Below the pieces are notes generated by a model. That model did not search any database. It had not been told where the DNA came from and was given only the letters and a program-made list of their open reading frames with translations. A stretch of DNA of 64,000 bases from an uncultured bacterium (GTDB lineage Bacteria > Planctomycetota > Phycisphaerae > Phycisphaerales > SM1A02), in the NCBI GenBank assembly GCA_903831295.1, contig CAIKXA010000020.1, forward strand, positions 1 through 64,000, read 5' to 3'. Made by a program: the position numbers and the translations under genes. This document shows positions 53,434-61,933 of the stretch, one piece after another; the first letter of the stretch is position 1; the number at the start of each line of letters is the position of its first letter.

Positions 53434-53754
53434 CTACGGCACGGCCTTTCTTCTTCTTTGGCCTTGAAATTGTTGATACAGCTTCAATACCGTCTTGTCT
53501 GGAAGGGCCGTGCGCCAACGAGGTCCATATTGATCATTCATATTTTGCGCGAACACCCATTCTTCTTGCACGGTGTGTGACAATGGCTTTTTCCACCACG
53601 GCAAGCCAACACCCACGTGCGTATCGGAACTGCCAGAGCTAGACGCCACGCCCGCAGGACGCGACACCATGCTCGCAGCCACCGTACCGGCCGCACAAAC
53701 CAGCACTAGAAAAATAATTCGTGTTTTGCGTTGGATATTTAAGCACCGAGACAT
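53434..53754 (-). CDS. Small exported protein overlapping the HTH-TPR gene
   Basis: 106 residues from ATG 53754, with AAGGAGG six bases upstream, the clearest ribosome-binding site in this region. The frame is open to 53805, but that extension lies within the previous gene. N-terminal basic run and hydrophobic segment (IIFLVLVCAAGTVAASMVSR) form a signal peptide or anchor. The rest (SSSDTHVGVGLPWWKKPL, WVFAQNMNDQYGPRWRTALP) is not matched to a family; the tail is basic (QGQRRRKAVP). The start lies within the last 16 bases of the HTH-TPR gene, so both are translated together. A substrate or signal for that regulator is speculation. Confidence 0.65.
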   Translation of the reverse strand: MSRCLNIQRKTRIIFLVLVCAAGTVAASMVSRPAGVASSSGSSDTHVGVGLPWWKKPLSHTVQEEWVFAQNMNDQYGPRWRTALPDKTVLKLYQQFQGQRRRKAVP

Positions 53755-54983
53755 TGCGCGCCTCCTTGAGGGTCTAAAAATTTTGCTTCCTGCAGAATGC
53801 GCCAACCCGTGGCGCGGAAGTTTGGAAATCGCCCCATGGTTCCAGCAAGAATGCGAACCTCCTCGTTATCAAGCACCCACGGCTCGTTGTCCAATCGCTC
53901 GTGTCTTTCCAAATCCATTTGAAACGCGCGTTCGCGCAGACTCCAATTTTCTAAACGATCCGCGATTTCCATTGCCTTGTTGGTGAAGATGGCCATGGAC
54001 AACGAAATATCCTCCTCACCTAAATGGCGCAGAGCCACATTGCAACCAAAGATGCACCACCACCCCCAACTTTCAAGCCACTCGCCAGGCGCATGGGCGG
54101 CAACATCAACCACACGATCAAGCGCCACAGTGAGGCGTTGCAAAACATCCTTGGGCGAAAGATCGCCAAGCACCGCCTCTATTTCCAACAACCCACCACG
54201 ACACGTGTTGGCCACCGCCGCATATCGATCATCAGCGAATGTGTCGGCAAGATCCTCGTATTCCCTGAGTGCTTGCGACAAATCCGCGTGGGCGCGACGC
54301 GCGTGTGTTTGCGCCAAATCACTTTCAACACAAATCAATCTACGAAAACTATTTCCACGCACATAGTGAGCAAACGCGTGGCACACTCGCTCTCGCCGCT
54401 CCGTCATGGTGGTTGATTCAAGCAACTCAAGCACCTCGCGCGCCGCGGAACGGCTTTCCGTGAGATTCCAAACAGCGTAATGGGCGTTGGCCAAATTCAC
54501 GGTGAGCATGAGGCGCAAACCCGCCGGAATTCCGCGCTCCGAAAGAGCCGCCTGTAAACAAGGCAAACTTTTGTTGTATTGACCCATACCGTCATATGCG
54601 CCAGCGCAACGATTGCACGCCAACGCGCGCTCGCTTGGAGTTTTTGAAGCCAGGGTCATTTGCTTGGAGATGTCCGCCATTTTTCTATAGTCACCCGCTC
54701 GATGCGCCGCGAGCGCCTGCGCATCAAGGGATGAAAAATCACCGTCGCAAAGCCGCACATCTTCGCAGGTCCACACGCCATCGATTACATCGCCCACCGT
54801 CCAATCCAAGGCGTCGGCGATGCCCACCAATAAATCCAATTTTGGATTACCACTTGGAGGCAATAATTTTCCCGGATCACGACCCAATGCGCGCGCAACT
54901 TCTCCACGCGACCAACCCCGATACACCTTGGCTAAATCGATAAATTTCGCCAAACGCTCGCGCCGATCTTCGGCTGTTCGCAT
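53739..54983 (-). CDS. HTH (XRE-like) regulator with TPR domain
   Basis: 414 residues from ATG 54983; the frame extends to 55028. Residues 1-60 form an XRE-type HTH (LAKVYRGWSRGEVARALGRD, then KLDLLVGIADALDWTVGDVI). Residues 85-400 are helical repeats of TPR type (ACNRCAGAYDGMGQYNKSLP, TVNLANAHYAVWNLTESRSA). HTH plus TPR is the layout of RRNPP-type peptide receptors and also of many uncharacterised regulators. The overlap with the small exported-protein gene downstream makes the first idea testable. An inverted repeat (55035-55055) lies upstream of the start and may be its own operator. Confidence 0.8.
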   Translation of the reverse strand: MRTAEDRRERLAKFIDLAKVYRGWSRGEVARALGRDPGKLLPPSGNPKLDLLVGIADALDWTVGDVIDGVWTCEDVRLCDGDFSSLDAQALAAHRAGDYRKMADISKQMTLASKTPSERALACNRCAGAYDGMGQYNKSLPCLQAALSERGIPAGLRLMLTVNLANAHYAVWNLTESRSAAREVLELLESTTMTERRERVCHAFAHYVRGNSFRRLICVESDLAQTHARRAHADLSQALREYEDLADTFADDRYAAVANTCRGGLLEIEAVLGDLSPKDVLQRLTVALDRVVDVAAHAPGEWLESWGWWCIFGCNVALRHLGEEDISLSMAIFTNKAMEIADRLENWSLRERAFQMDLERHERLDNEPWVLDNEEVRILAGTMGRFPNFRATGWRILQEAKFLDPQGGAQCLGA

Positions 54984-55309
54984 TACGCCCAGTCCTTTTG
55001 TCAGCCCCGCGTGGCCGACACACCGCATCTACACAACACGATGTTGACACGTGTTTTGGTGGTTTCAAAATGAATGGTTGAAATTCATCTTTATTACTAA
55101 TTTTAATTCAAAATACGGAAAAATAGGTCAAGCAATGCAAAACCATAAACCACTTATAAACAATAAACAGAAATCGACTTCACACGCAAGGATGCGAAGT
55201 GGATAACCCGTTGGCGAGATGGACACAAGTGGTTTGTCCATCGGGTAAAAATTTGTTAGGTGAAAAAATAAATCCCGTCGATCAAAAACACATCCGTGAC
55301 GCGCTCGAT
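54984..55309. other. Non-coding gap between lpd and HTH-TPR gene
   Basis: A 326-bp stretch without a credible gene. Contents: the 55035-55055 inverted repeat; an AT-rich block at about 55082-55126; an 8-bp perfect stem GATGGACA/TGTCCATC (55218-55225 with 55235-55242) with outer ACCC/GGGT pairing. The last could be part of the lpd terminator, but no T-run follows on the minus strand. A DnaA-box-like AGTGGATAA sits at 55198-55206. No function is assigned. Confidence 0.4.
55035..55055. promoter_or_regulatory. Inverted repeat upstream of HTH-TPR gene
   Basis: AACACG (55035-55040) and CGTGTT (55050-55055) are perfect 6-bp half-sites with a 9-base spacer, 52-72 bases upstream of the HTH-TPR start. 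An autoregulatory operator is a reasonable guess for a dimeric XRE protein. Six-base half-sites can arise by chance. Confidence 0.3.
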
Positions 55310-56800
55310 TTATCCGTGAATCACGCGGCCCTCGGAGGCAAGCGCGGCCTCATGGATGCTTTCAGCCATAGTGGGATGCGCATGCACGGTTGAGATAATG
55401 TCCTCGATAGTGGCTTCAAGCCGCTTGGCGATACAAATTTCATGGATCAATTCGCTGGCGTCTTCGCCAAAAATATGCGCGCCCAAAATTTCTCCGTATG
55501 GCTTGCTTGCGATCAGTTTCACAAGACCTTCCGTGGCGCCAACCGCGATTGCTTTGCCGTGCGCCTTCAGGGGATATTTTCCAACCGTGTATGACAAACC
55601 CTTTGCTTTCACATCGCGCTCGGTCATGCCCACGCTGGCCACTTGAGGATTGCAATACGTTGCGCCAGGAATACTGGCGTAATCCACTCCCAAAGTGTGG
55701 TGGCCCATGAATCGTTCAACACACGCCACGGCCTCCTCGCTTGCAACGTGCGCAAGCCACGGTGGACCAATCACGTCACCAATCGCGTACACACCGGGCA
55801 AACTTGTTTGATACGTGGGCTCGGATTTTTCCGTGTAGTCCGTCCATATATGTCCACGCGCCGGACCCGCGTCCCACATTTTTAAACCAAGCGACGCGTC
55901 GCACAATCCTTCAACGCGCGCGCGTACGCCAGCGGCCACAAGAACCACCTCGCACTCCAGAACTTTTTTGCTGGCGTCTTTCACGCTTTCAATCGTGACC
56001 TTGGCGCCGCTTGCGCCCTTGTCCACGGAGGCCGCTTTATGCCCGGTGAAAAATTGAATGCCTTGTTTCTCAAATGATTTTTGAGCGGCGGCGCAAATGT
56101 CGTCATCTTCCACCGGAAGAATGCGATCTTGCATTTCAATCACAGTCACTTTGGTGCCGAACGAGTTGTAAAAATATGCAAACTCCATGCCGATCGCGCC
56201 AGAGCCAATGATCACCATGCTCGCTGGTTTCTTAGGCAAATTCATGGCTTCATAACTGGAGATCACCACCTTGCCGTCGTTTGGAGCGAACGGAAGTTGC
56301 ACGGGTTGGGCGCCAGTTGAAATAAGAATGCGATCCGCCTCGATGGTTTCACCCGCGCCATCGCCGGAACCACCGTAGTACGCGCCGGTTGCCTTGCCCA
56401 CCAGAATTTTGCATGGCTCGTTACCAACTTTGCCCGAGAGAATTTTTGCGTGACCCACAATGTGTTCAATTTTATTTTTCTTGAACAAGTAGGCGATGCC
56501 AGAATTCAAAGTGCCTGTGATGTTGCGGCTTCGACCAACAACTTTGCTCCAATCCACGGAGACATCCGTGGACTTAAATTGAAATCCCCATTCGGCGCCG
56601 TGCGTGATTGCCTCGCGATACAGTTCCGCATTGTGCAGCAACGCTTTGGTTGGAATGCAACCCCAGTTCAAACACACGCCACCAAGTTTGTCGCGCTCAA
56701 CGCACGCCACCTTTAAACCCATCTGCGCGGCGCGAATGGCGCCGACATAACCACCAGGACCGCCACCAATCACCACAAGATCAAAGCGCTTTAGGGCCAT
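55310..56800 (-). CDS. lpdA: Dihydrolipoyl dehydrogenase (E3)
   Basis: 496 residues from ATG 56800, with GGAG nine bases upstream; an in-frame ATG at 56815 is less likely. FAD motif VVIGGGPGGYVGAIRAAQMG; redox pair Cys43/Cys48 in GGVCLNWGCIPTKALL; NAD motif VIIGSGAIGMEFAYFYNSFG; His-Glu in HAHPTMAESIHEA. It reoxidises the lipoyl group of E2 (39098). It is separated from the E1-E2 genes by about 13 kb but is the only E3 in the window. Divergent from the hybrid kinase, with a perfect inverted repeat between them. Confidence 0.96.
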   Translation of the reverse strand: MALKRFDLVVIGGGPGGYVGAIRAAQMGLKVACVERDKLGGVCLNWGCIPTKALLHNAELYREAITHGAEWGFQFKSTDVSVDWSKVVGRSRNITGTLNSGIAYLFKKNKIEHIVGHAKILSGKVGNEPCKILVGKATGAYYGGSGDGAGETIEADRILISTGAQPVQLPFAPNDGKVVISSYEAMNLPKKPASMVIIGSGAIGMEFAYFYNSFGTKVTVIEMQDRILPVEDDDICAAAQKSFEKQGIQFFTGHKAASVDKGASGAKVTIESVKDASKKVLECEVVLVAAGVRARVEGLCDASLGLKMWDAGPARGHIWTDYTEKSEPTYQTSLPGVYAIGDVIGPPWLAHVASEEAVACVERFMGHHTLGVDYASIPGATYCNPQVASVGMTERDVKAKGLSYTVGKYPLKAHGKAIAVGATEGLVKLIASKPYGEILGAHIFGEDASELIHEICIAKRLEATIEDIISTVHAHPTMAESIHEAALASEGRVIHG

Positions 56801-56839
56801 AACTGCAATCTCCATATCGATTCAATTTGAACAATGTGA

Positions 56840-56860
56840 TTTCTTGGGACATCCAAGAAA
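56840..56860. promoter_or_regulatory. Inverted repeat between lpd and hybrid kinase genes
   Basis: TTTCTTGG (56840-56847) and CCAAGAAA (56853-56860) are perfect 8-bp arms with a 5-base spacer, in the 146-bp region between divergent starts. The geometry (21-bp dyad) suits a dimeric regulator. The controlled gene and the protein are unknown. Confidence 0.4.
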
Positions 56861-56946
56861 ATATACAGGTTTCGTATGAGAAGTTATCGTAGCGATGCTT
56901 CAGGTGTTGGGCGGGGAAGTTTCTTTCCCATAGGAAAACAGCTTTG

Positions 56947-58719
56947 ATGAGTGAAACCACAAACAAAGACAACGCGCAGGATGAAAAAGATCTATTGGCC
57001 GCCGCGTTGCAAGCCGCGGGCCACGGCGTTTGGCACTGGAATTTGCTGGATGGATCCGCCTGGTATTCGGCGGGATTTAGAAAAATGTTGGGATTTAGCG
57101 ATAGCGCAGAATTTCCAGATCGCTTTGAAACATTCGCCAGCCGCGTGCATCCCGACGATATTGGCCGCGTGCATCACGCCGTTGCGACACACTTGGATGG
57201 CGAGGATAAATTTGATTTGGAATTTAGAATGCGCGTCAAGGACGGAACTTGGTCTTGGTTTCGCGCGCGCGGGCGCTCCGTTGTTGAGGATGGAAAATCA
57301 ACCAAGATGCTTGGCACGCTGACCGAGTGGCCGCTTTCTAGTGCCCGCGATCAACTTGCGGCTTCGGCCAGCGACAAACTGGCCGCGGCGCTGCACGATC
57401 AAAGTCAAAGTTCTCGCGCGCTTGAAAAAGCTCGCGCTGATTTGCAGATTCAAAATCAGGAGTTACAACGCGCGCGAGCAACCGCCGAGGCGGCAACCAT
57501 GAGCAAGAGCATGTTTCTGGCAAACATGAGCCACGAAATTCGCACACCCATGACGGCGATACTTGGGTTTGTGGATCTTCTTACGGAGGAACAAAAAGAC
57601 TTGGCGGAGCGGGAGTTTATTGTGAACGCGATTCGTCGCAACGGCAAACATCTTCTCACCATCATCAACGACATTCTTGATTTGTCCAAAATCGAAGCCG
57701 GCGGCATGGGTGTGGAAATTATTTCTTGCGCTCCGCTGAATATTATTCAAGATGTTGTTTCGTTCATGCAACCCCAGGCGCTTGATCGCGGCTTGGAATT
57801 GTTTGTGGAGTTGAAATCACCCATTCCAGAAACCATCGAGACAGATCCAACGCGTTTGCGCCAAATATTGATGAATTTGATTGGAAACTCCATCAAATTC
57901 ACCGAGCATGGTGGAGTGAAGGTGTTGGTTCATTTCACCAATGAACCAATGGAACCCAGGGTTGAACCCGATCAAAGCGATGCGGCGCCGGCGGCAAATC
58001 GAATTCAAGTGCAAGTGATGGACACGGGAATTGGAATTGACGATGTGCAGCGACAAAAACTATTCCACCCATTCACGCAGGCCGACGCATCAACCACGCG
58101 GCGATTTGGCGGGACCGGTCTTGGCCTGACAATCAGTCGAAGGCTGTCGCGCATGTTGGGGGGAGATATTTTCAGCAGCAGCCAAGCTGGACTTGGAAGC
58201 ATATTCACCGTTGAAATTGGAATTGGAAACGCAAATTTGGATCGGATGATCACAGTCCTCACGCCACAAACACCGGTGCATTTGGAATCAAAATCCAAGA
58301 TACAGAGTGAAGATCCGCAGCAAATAATTCACAACGCGAAGACCTCCGTGCTTGTGGCAGAGGATGGCGAGGACAATCAAAGGCTGATGGTTCACCACCT
58401 GACGCGCGCCGGCATGAAAATCACCGTGGCCAACAATGGACATGAAGCGGTGGATCTTGCTATCGCCGCGCAAAAACAAGGACGGGCGCCCGACGTGATT
58501 TTAATGGACATGCAAATGCCAGTCATGGACGGCTACGAGGCGACCGAAAAATTGAGGTCGTTGGGGTGGAGGGGCGCGATTATTGCGATCACCGCCCACG
58601 CAATGAATGGCGACCGCGATCGATGCATGAAGTCTGGTTGCGATGAATACCTGACAAAGCCCATCGAAAAAGATGCGCTGATTCAAGCCGTGCAAAATCT
58701 GGCGAAATTCAAGAGGTGA
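56947..58719 (+). CDS. Hybrid sensor histidine kinase (PAS-HisKA-HATPase-REC)
   Basis: 590 residues from ATG 56947. The N-terminal PAS domain (HGVWHWNLLDGSAWYSAGFR, SRVHPDDIGRVHHAVATH, then a PAC-like WSWFRARGRSVVEDG) has no membrane segment, so the sensor is cytoplasmic. A short coiled coil leads to the HisKA box MSHEIRTPMTAILGF with His196. The ATPase has LMNLIGNSIKF, DTGIGI and FGGTGLGLTISRRLS. A C-terminal receiver has Asp521 in LMDMQMPVMDGYEA and Lys in YLTKPIEKD. No HPt or output domain, so a separate HPt must take the phosphoryl group; the protein at 31352 is a candidate. Confidence 0.93.
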   Translation: MSETTNKDNAQDEKDLLAAALQAAGHGVWHWNLLDGSAWYSAGFRKMLGFSDSAEFPDRFETFASRVHPDDIGRVHHAVATHLDGEDKFDLEFRMRVKDGTWSWFRARGRSVVEDGKSTKMLGTLTEWPLSSARDQLAASASDKLAAALHDQSQSSRALEKARADLQIQNQELQRARATAEAATMSKSMFLANMSHEIRTPMTAILGFVDLLTEEQKDLAEREFIVNAIRRNGKHLLTIINDILDLSKIEAGGMGVEIISCAPLNIIQDVVSFMQPQALDRGLELFVELKSPIPETIETDPTRLRQILMNLIGNSIKFTEHGGVKVLVHFTNEPMEPRVEPDQSDAAPAANRIQVQVMDTGIGIDDVQRQKLFHPFTQADASTTRRFGGTGLGLTISRRLSRMLGGDIFSSSQAGLGSIFTVEIGIGNANLDRMITVLTPQTPVHLESKSKIQSEDPQQIIHNAKTSVLVAEDGEDNQRLMVHHLTRAGMKITVANNGHEAVDLAIAAQKQGRAPDVILMDMQMPVMDGYEATEKLRSLGWRGAIIAITAHAMNGDRDRCMKSGCDEYLTKPIEKDALIQAVQNLAKFKR

Positions 58720-58820
58720 GTTCGGTGGTTTGCTTGGATTGCCCACAAATACGCAATTAATCAAATGTGTTTTTGACGCATGGGCGGTGAAGCCGTAACA
58801 TTCGTGCCCTTGGAAAAAGC

Positions 58821-59630
58821 ATGCGAATAGGCATCATTAGCGACGTACATGGAAACCTTGAGGCACTGCAAACAGTGCTGGCGGATATCGACACCAAAGG
58901 CGTTGATGGAATTATTTCATTGGGTGACATTATTGGCTACGGACCCGATCCGGTGGCTTGCGTGGATCTGGTGGCCAAGCGTTGCAAGTGGAGTTTGATG
59001 GGCAACCATGACTACGCCGTGATGTATGAGCCAACCAATTTCAACAAGGCCGCCGAGGACGCGGCGTTTTGGACGCGCGAACAATTTGAGGCCGAGGCGA
59101 AGCGCGATCGAGATGGAGCCATCAAGCGGTGGGAATTTCTTGGCAAGCTGAGGGTTCGCGTGGCCATGGGCCCGTTTCTTTGCGTGCACGGTTCGCCGCG
59201 GCGGCCGATCAATGAATACATTTTTCCAGAAGACGCGGAAAAGAGTAAAATGGCTCAAATTTTTGAGCGCATAGATAAGTTTTGCATGGTGGGGCATACC
59301 CATGTTCCCGGCGTGTTCACTGGCGACAACGAGTTTTATAAACCACATGAGATGAACTTTGTTTATGAATTCAACGACCAGGAAAAAGCCATTATCAATC
59401 CCGGGTCGGTTGGTCAGCCGCGTGATTCAGACAACCGCGCTTCGTATGTGATTTTAGATATGAAGGTGGAAAATGTTGTGACTGACGAAAATGTAAAGAA
59501 GGAAGTAATTACCGCTGAGCGGGCGCACTTCTACAGACTTGACTATCCAATTCAACCAGTGGTTGACAAAATTCACGCAATTAAAGAACTGTCCGATTGG
59601 TTGGGCGATCGATTGCTTGAGGGAAGATAA
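58821..59630 (+). CDS. Calcineurin-type metallophosphoesterase
   Basis: 269 residues. Metal motifs ISDVHGN, SLGDIIGYGPDP, GNHDYA and GHTHVPG are complete. The family includes YfcE-like phosphodiesterases and protein phosphatases; the long loop LGKLRVRVAMGPFLCVHGSP is of the common bacterial single-domain type. Substrate unknown. It lies 101 bases after the hybrid kinase and four bases before yidC, on the same strand. Confidence 0.88.
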   Translation: MRIGIISDVHGNLEALQTVLADIDTKGVDGIISLGDIIGYGPDPVACVDLVAKRCKWSLMGNHDYAVMYEPTNFNKAAEDAAFWTREQFEAEAKRDRDGAIKRWEFLGKLRVRVAMGPFLCVHGSPRRPINEYIFPEDAEKSKMAQIFERIDKFCMVGHTHVPGVFTGDNEFYKPHEMNFVYEFNDQEKAIINPGSVGQPRDSDNRASYVILDMKVENVVTDENVKKEVITAERAHFYRLDYPIQPVVDKIHAIKELSDWLGDRLLEGR

Positions 59631-59634
59631 AACT

Positions 59635-61854
59635 TTGAGCGAGCAGAAGAAAAAAGCGCGTTGGCCACTCACCCTTGCAGCCTTTCTTGCCACAGCGGGC
59701 GTGATTGCCGCGGCAATTTGGGGTCCGGGAGCAAAGAAAAATGGGGGAGTTGATCCAGCGCTTCCGCAGACGGTAGCCGGCGCGGTTTCGCCGACAGCAA
59801 CAACGGCGACAACAGCGACGACGACCGCGGCGATGCCAGCACCAGCGAACACGGCGGCTCCGGTGGCTGCGGCGAACACAACAAGCGCAACGCCAAACAC
59901 GCAAGCGCCAACTCAAATCACAACCCAAAAATTCACCGCGCAATTGCCAGCGGGAACAACCGCGCCTAAAGCGACAACCGCGCTGGGATCGCTTGATCCA
60001 AGCAAGTTCAAATTTCAAATTCAATTTTCAACTATCAGCGCTGGTTTTTCGCGCATCATCTTCAGCGATTTTTGGAACAGCGCTGTTGCGGCGCAGGAGT
60101 CGCGTCAAATTCAAAAAGCGCTGGCTCGTAAAGAAACCAGCTCGGCAACAATGCCGGATGATTCGCAGCGCTATGAATTGCAGACCGTGCAAACACTCGA
60201 GGGTTATGAAGTTCCCTTGCTCAGCGCGCGCGCGATCGAAATAGATGGAAGCCCCGCGAGTTTGTATGGCGCGGTATGGGCGGAACGATCTCCCGGCGTG
60301 TTTGAAACTGAAGTAGTGGGCGACAACGGCGCTGTGGTGTTGCGAGTGACTCGCCAGTTCACCGTGGCGGAAAATTCATACGACCTAAACCTTCAGCAAA
60401 CCGTGCAAAATGTATCGCCCGACGCGCACTCCGTGCGTTGGATTCAATATGGCCCGGGCGATCTTTCAATTGATCAAAGCGGCATGATGGATATTCGCCG
60501 CTTCCAATTTGGCTATTTATACAACGCGCAACGCGATCCAAGCCGCTCCAATGTTGTGGTGCACGGAGCCATGTTTGAACGCGCCGATGCGTTGAAAAAA
60601 ATCACCGCGGGCACGCCGCAACTTTGGCCGCAACCAGATCAGAAGACGCAGGGGTTTGAGTTAAGTTGGTACGGCACAACAAATCGCTATTTCGCCTTGG
60701 CGGTACACGCGCCATTTTCTCCGCCAAAAGATTCCTCAAAAATCATGAGTGCGGTGGAGGGCGTATTTGTAAAAGCGGATGCCGGTGATGCGACCACGCA
60801 AACAATCGTGTGTGAACTTCGTAGCGCGCAAACACAACTCGCCGCCGGAGCGACCGCTCGTTTTGACATGGGCGTGTACGCCGGTCCGCTCAATCCCAAA
60901 GTGCTTGCTGTTGTGGAGCCATATCAATCGTTGCGCATGGATGGCCTGATTGAATATCTCATGGGTGGCTGCTGCAGTTTCTGCACCTTCAGTTGGTTGG
61001 CGGATTTTATCGTGATCATGCTCACTTTCCTGCATGATTATGTTGTGTTTGATTGGGCCATCGCCATCATGGTGTTGGTCATGGTGGTGCGATTTTTCTT
61101 GCACCCCGTCACCAAGCGCAGTCAGATTTCCATGACCAAGGTCACGCGTGGAATGGCTTCCATCAAGCCAGAACTTGATGCGCTGCAAAAGCGCTACCCC
61201 GGCGACACCAAGAAATTGCAGGCAGAGCAAATGCGTTTGTACCGCGAGAAGGGAATCAATCCCGTGGGTTGCGTGGGCGGAATGCTGCCAACATTCTTGC
61301 AGACACCAATTTGGATCGCGCTGTACGCGGTGTTGTATTTCGCATTCGCACTGCGTCAACAGCCGGCATTCTTTGGAGTGTTTCAGCAATTTGGCGGCTG
61401 GGAATTTTTGGGCGATCTCAGCGCGGCGGATCATTTCATTCGCTTCCCCGCACCACTCATCAAATGGCCGTTTGAGTTTGCGTCCATCAATCTCATTCCA
61501 ATTCTTATGGGCGGACTTTTCTTCTTGCAACAGAAATACATGACGCCGCCGCCAAACGCGTCCATGACGCCAGAGCAATTGCAGCAGCAGAAGATGATGA
61601 AGTGGATGACGGTGGTGTTGTTCCCGGTGATGCTTTACAACGCGCCAAGCGGACTCACGCTGTACATCATGACCAGCACCACAATTGGAATTTTTGAGGG
61701 CAAGCGCATTCGCGCGCAAATGGACAAGATGGATTTCACGCCCAAGCCACGCGACCCCGCCAAGCAGGATCGCATTGGACGCTTCTATGAGAAGGCCATG
61801 GAGCGCGCGCGCAGCAAGCGTGCTCCGCAAAATAAATTCAAGGATCGCGACTAA
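59635..61854 (+). CDS. yidC: Membrane protein insertase YidC
   Basis: 739 residues from TTG 59635, four bases after the preceding stop; the frame also extends upstream into that gene. N-terminal helix (LTLAAFLATAGVIAAAIWG), then an Ala/Thr-rich linker (residues 45-105), a periplasmic beta-supersandwich domain (residues 115-440), and the conserved core: FVIMLTFLHDY-like helix, KRSQISMTKVTRGMASIKPE, CVGGMLPTFLQTPIWIALYA and the final membrane part. It inserts proteins with or without Sec. MGGCCSFCTFSW, just before the core, carries three Cys and is unusual. Placed before mnmE, as in many bacteria where yidC and mnmE adjoin. Confidence 0.95.
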   Translation: MSEQKKKARWPLTLAAFLATAGVIAAAIWGPGAKKNGGVDPALPQTVAGAVSPTATTATTATTTAAMPAPANTAAPVAAANTTSATPNTQAPTQITTQKFTAQLPAGTTAPKATTALGSLDPSKFKFQIQFSTISAGFSRIIFSDFWNSAVAAQESRQIQKALARKETSSATMPDDSQRYELQTVQTLEGYEVPLLSARAIEIDGSPASLYGAVWAERSPGVFETEVVGDNGAVVLRVTRQFTVAENSYDLNLQQTVQNVSPDAHSVRWIQYGPGDLSIDQSGMMDIRRFQFGYLYNAQRDPSRSNVVVHGAMFERADALKKITAGTPQLWPQPDQKTQGFELSWYGTTNRYFALAVHAPFSPPKDSSKIMSAVEGVFVKADAGDATTQTIVCELRSAQTQLAAGATARFDMGVYAGPLNPKVLAVVEPYQSLRMDGLIEYLMGGCCSFCTFSWLADFIVIMLTFLHDYVVFDWAIAIMVLVMVVRFFLHPVTKRSQISMTKVTRGMASIKPELDALQKRYPGDTKKLQAEQMRLYREKGINPVGCVGGMLPTFLQTPIWIALYAVLYFAFALRQQPAFFGVFQQFGGWEFLGDLSAADHFIRFPAPLIKWPFEFASINLIPILMGGLFFLQQKYMTPPPNASMTPEQLQQQKMMKWMTVVLFPVMLYNAPSGLTLYIMTSTTIGIFEGKRIRAQMDKMDFTPKPRDPAKQDRIGRFYEKAMERARSKRAPQNKFKDRD

Positions 61855-61933
61855 ATCATTGGCACGCGCCTAGAACGCGCGCGGGTAAATCCTGTGTTGA
61901 GTTGATGCAAGTTGACCCAGAGAGTTGGCTTTC

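Noticed and set aside
55198..55206. AGTGGATAA, one base from a DnaA box on the minus strand
   Set aside because: A single copy far from dnaA; expected by chance in 64 kb.
60736..61830. 364-codon minus-strand frame opposite yidC
   Set aside because: The His-rich, low-quality product is a frame shadow of a clear YidC gene.
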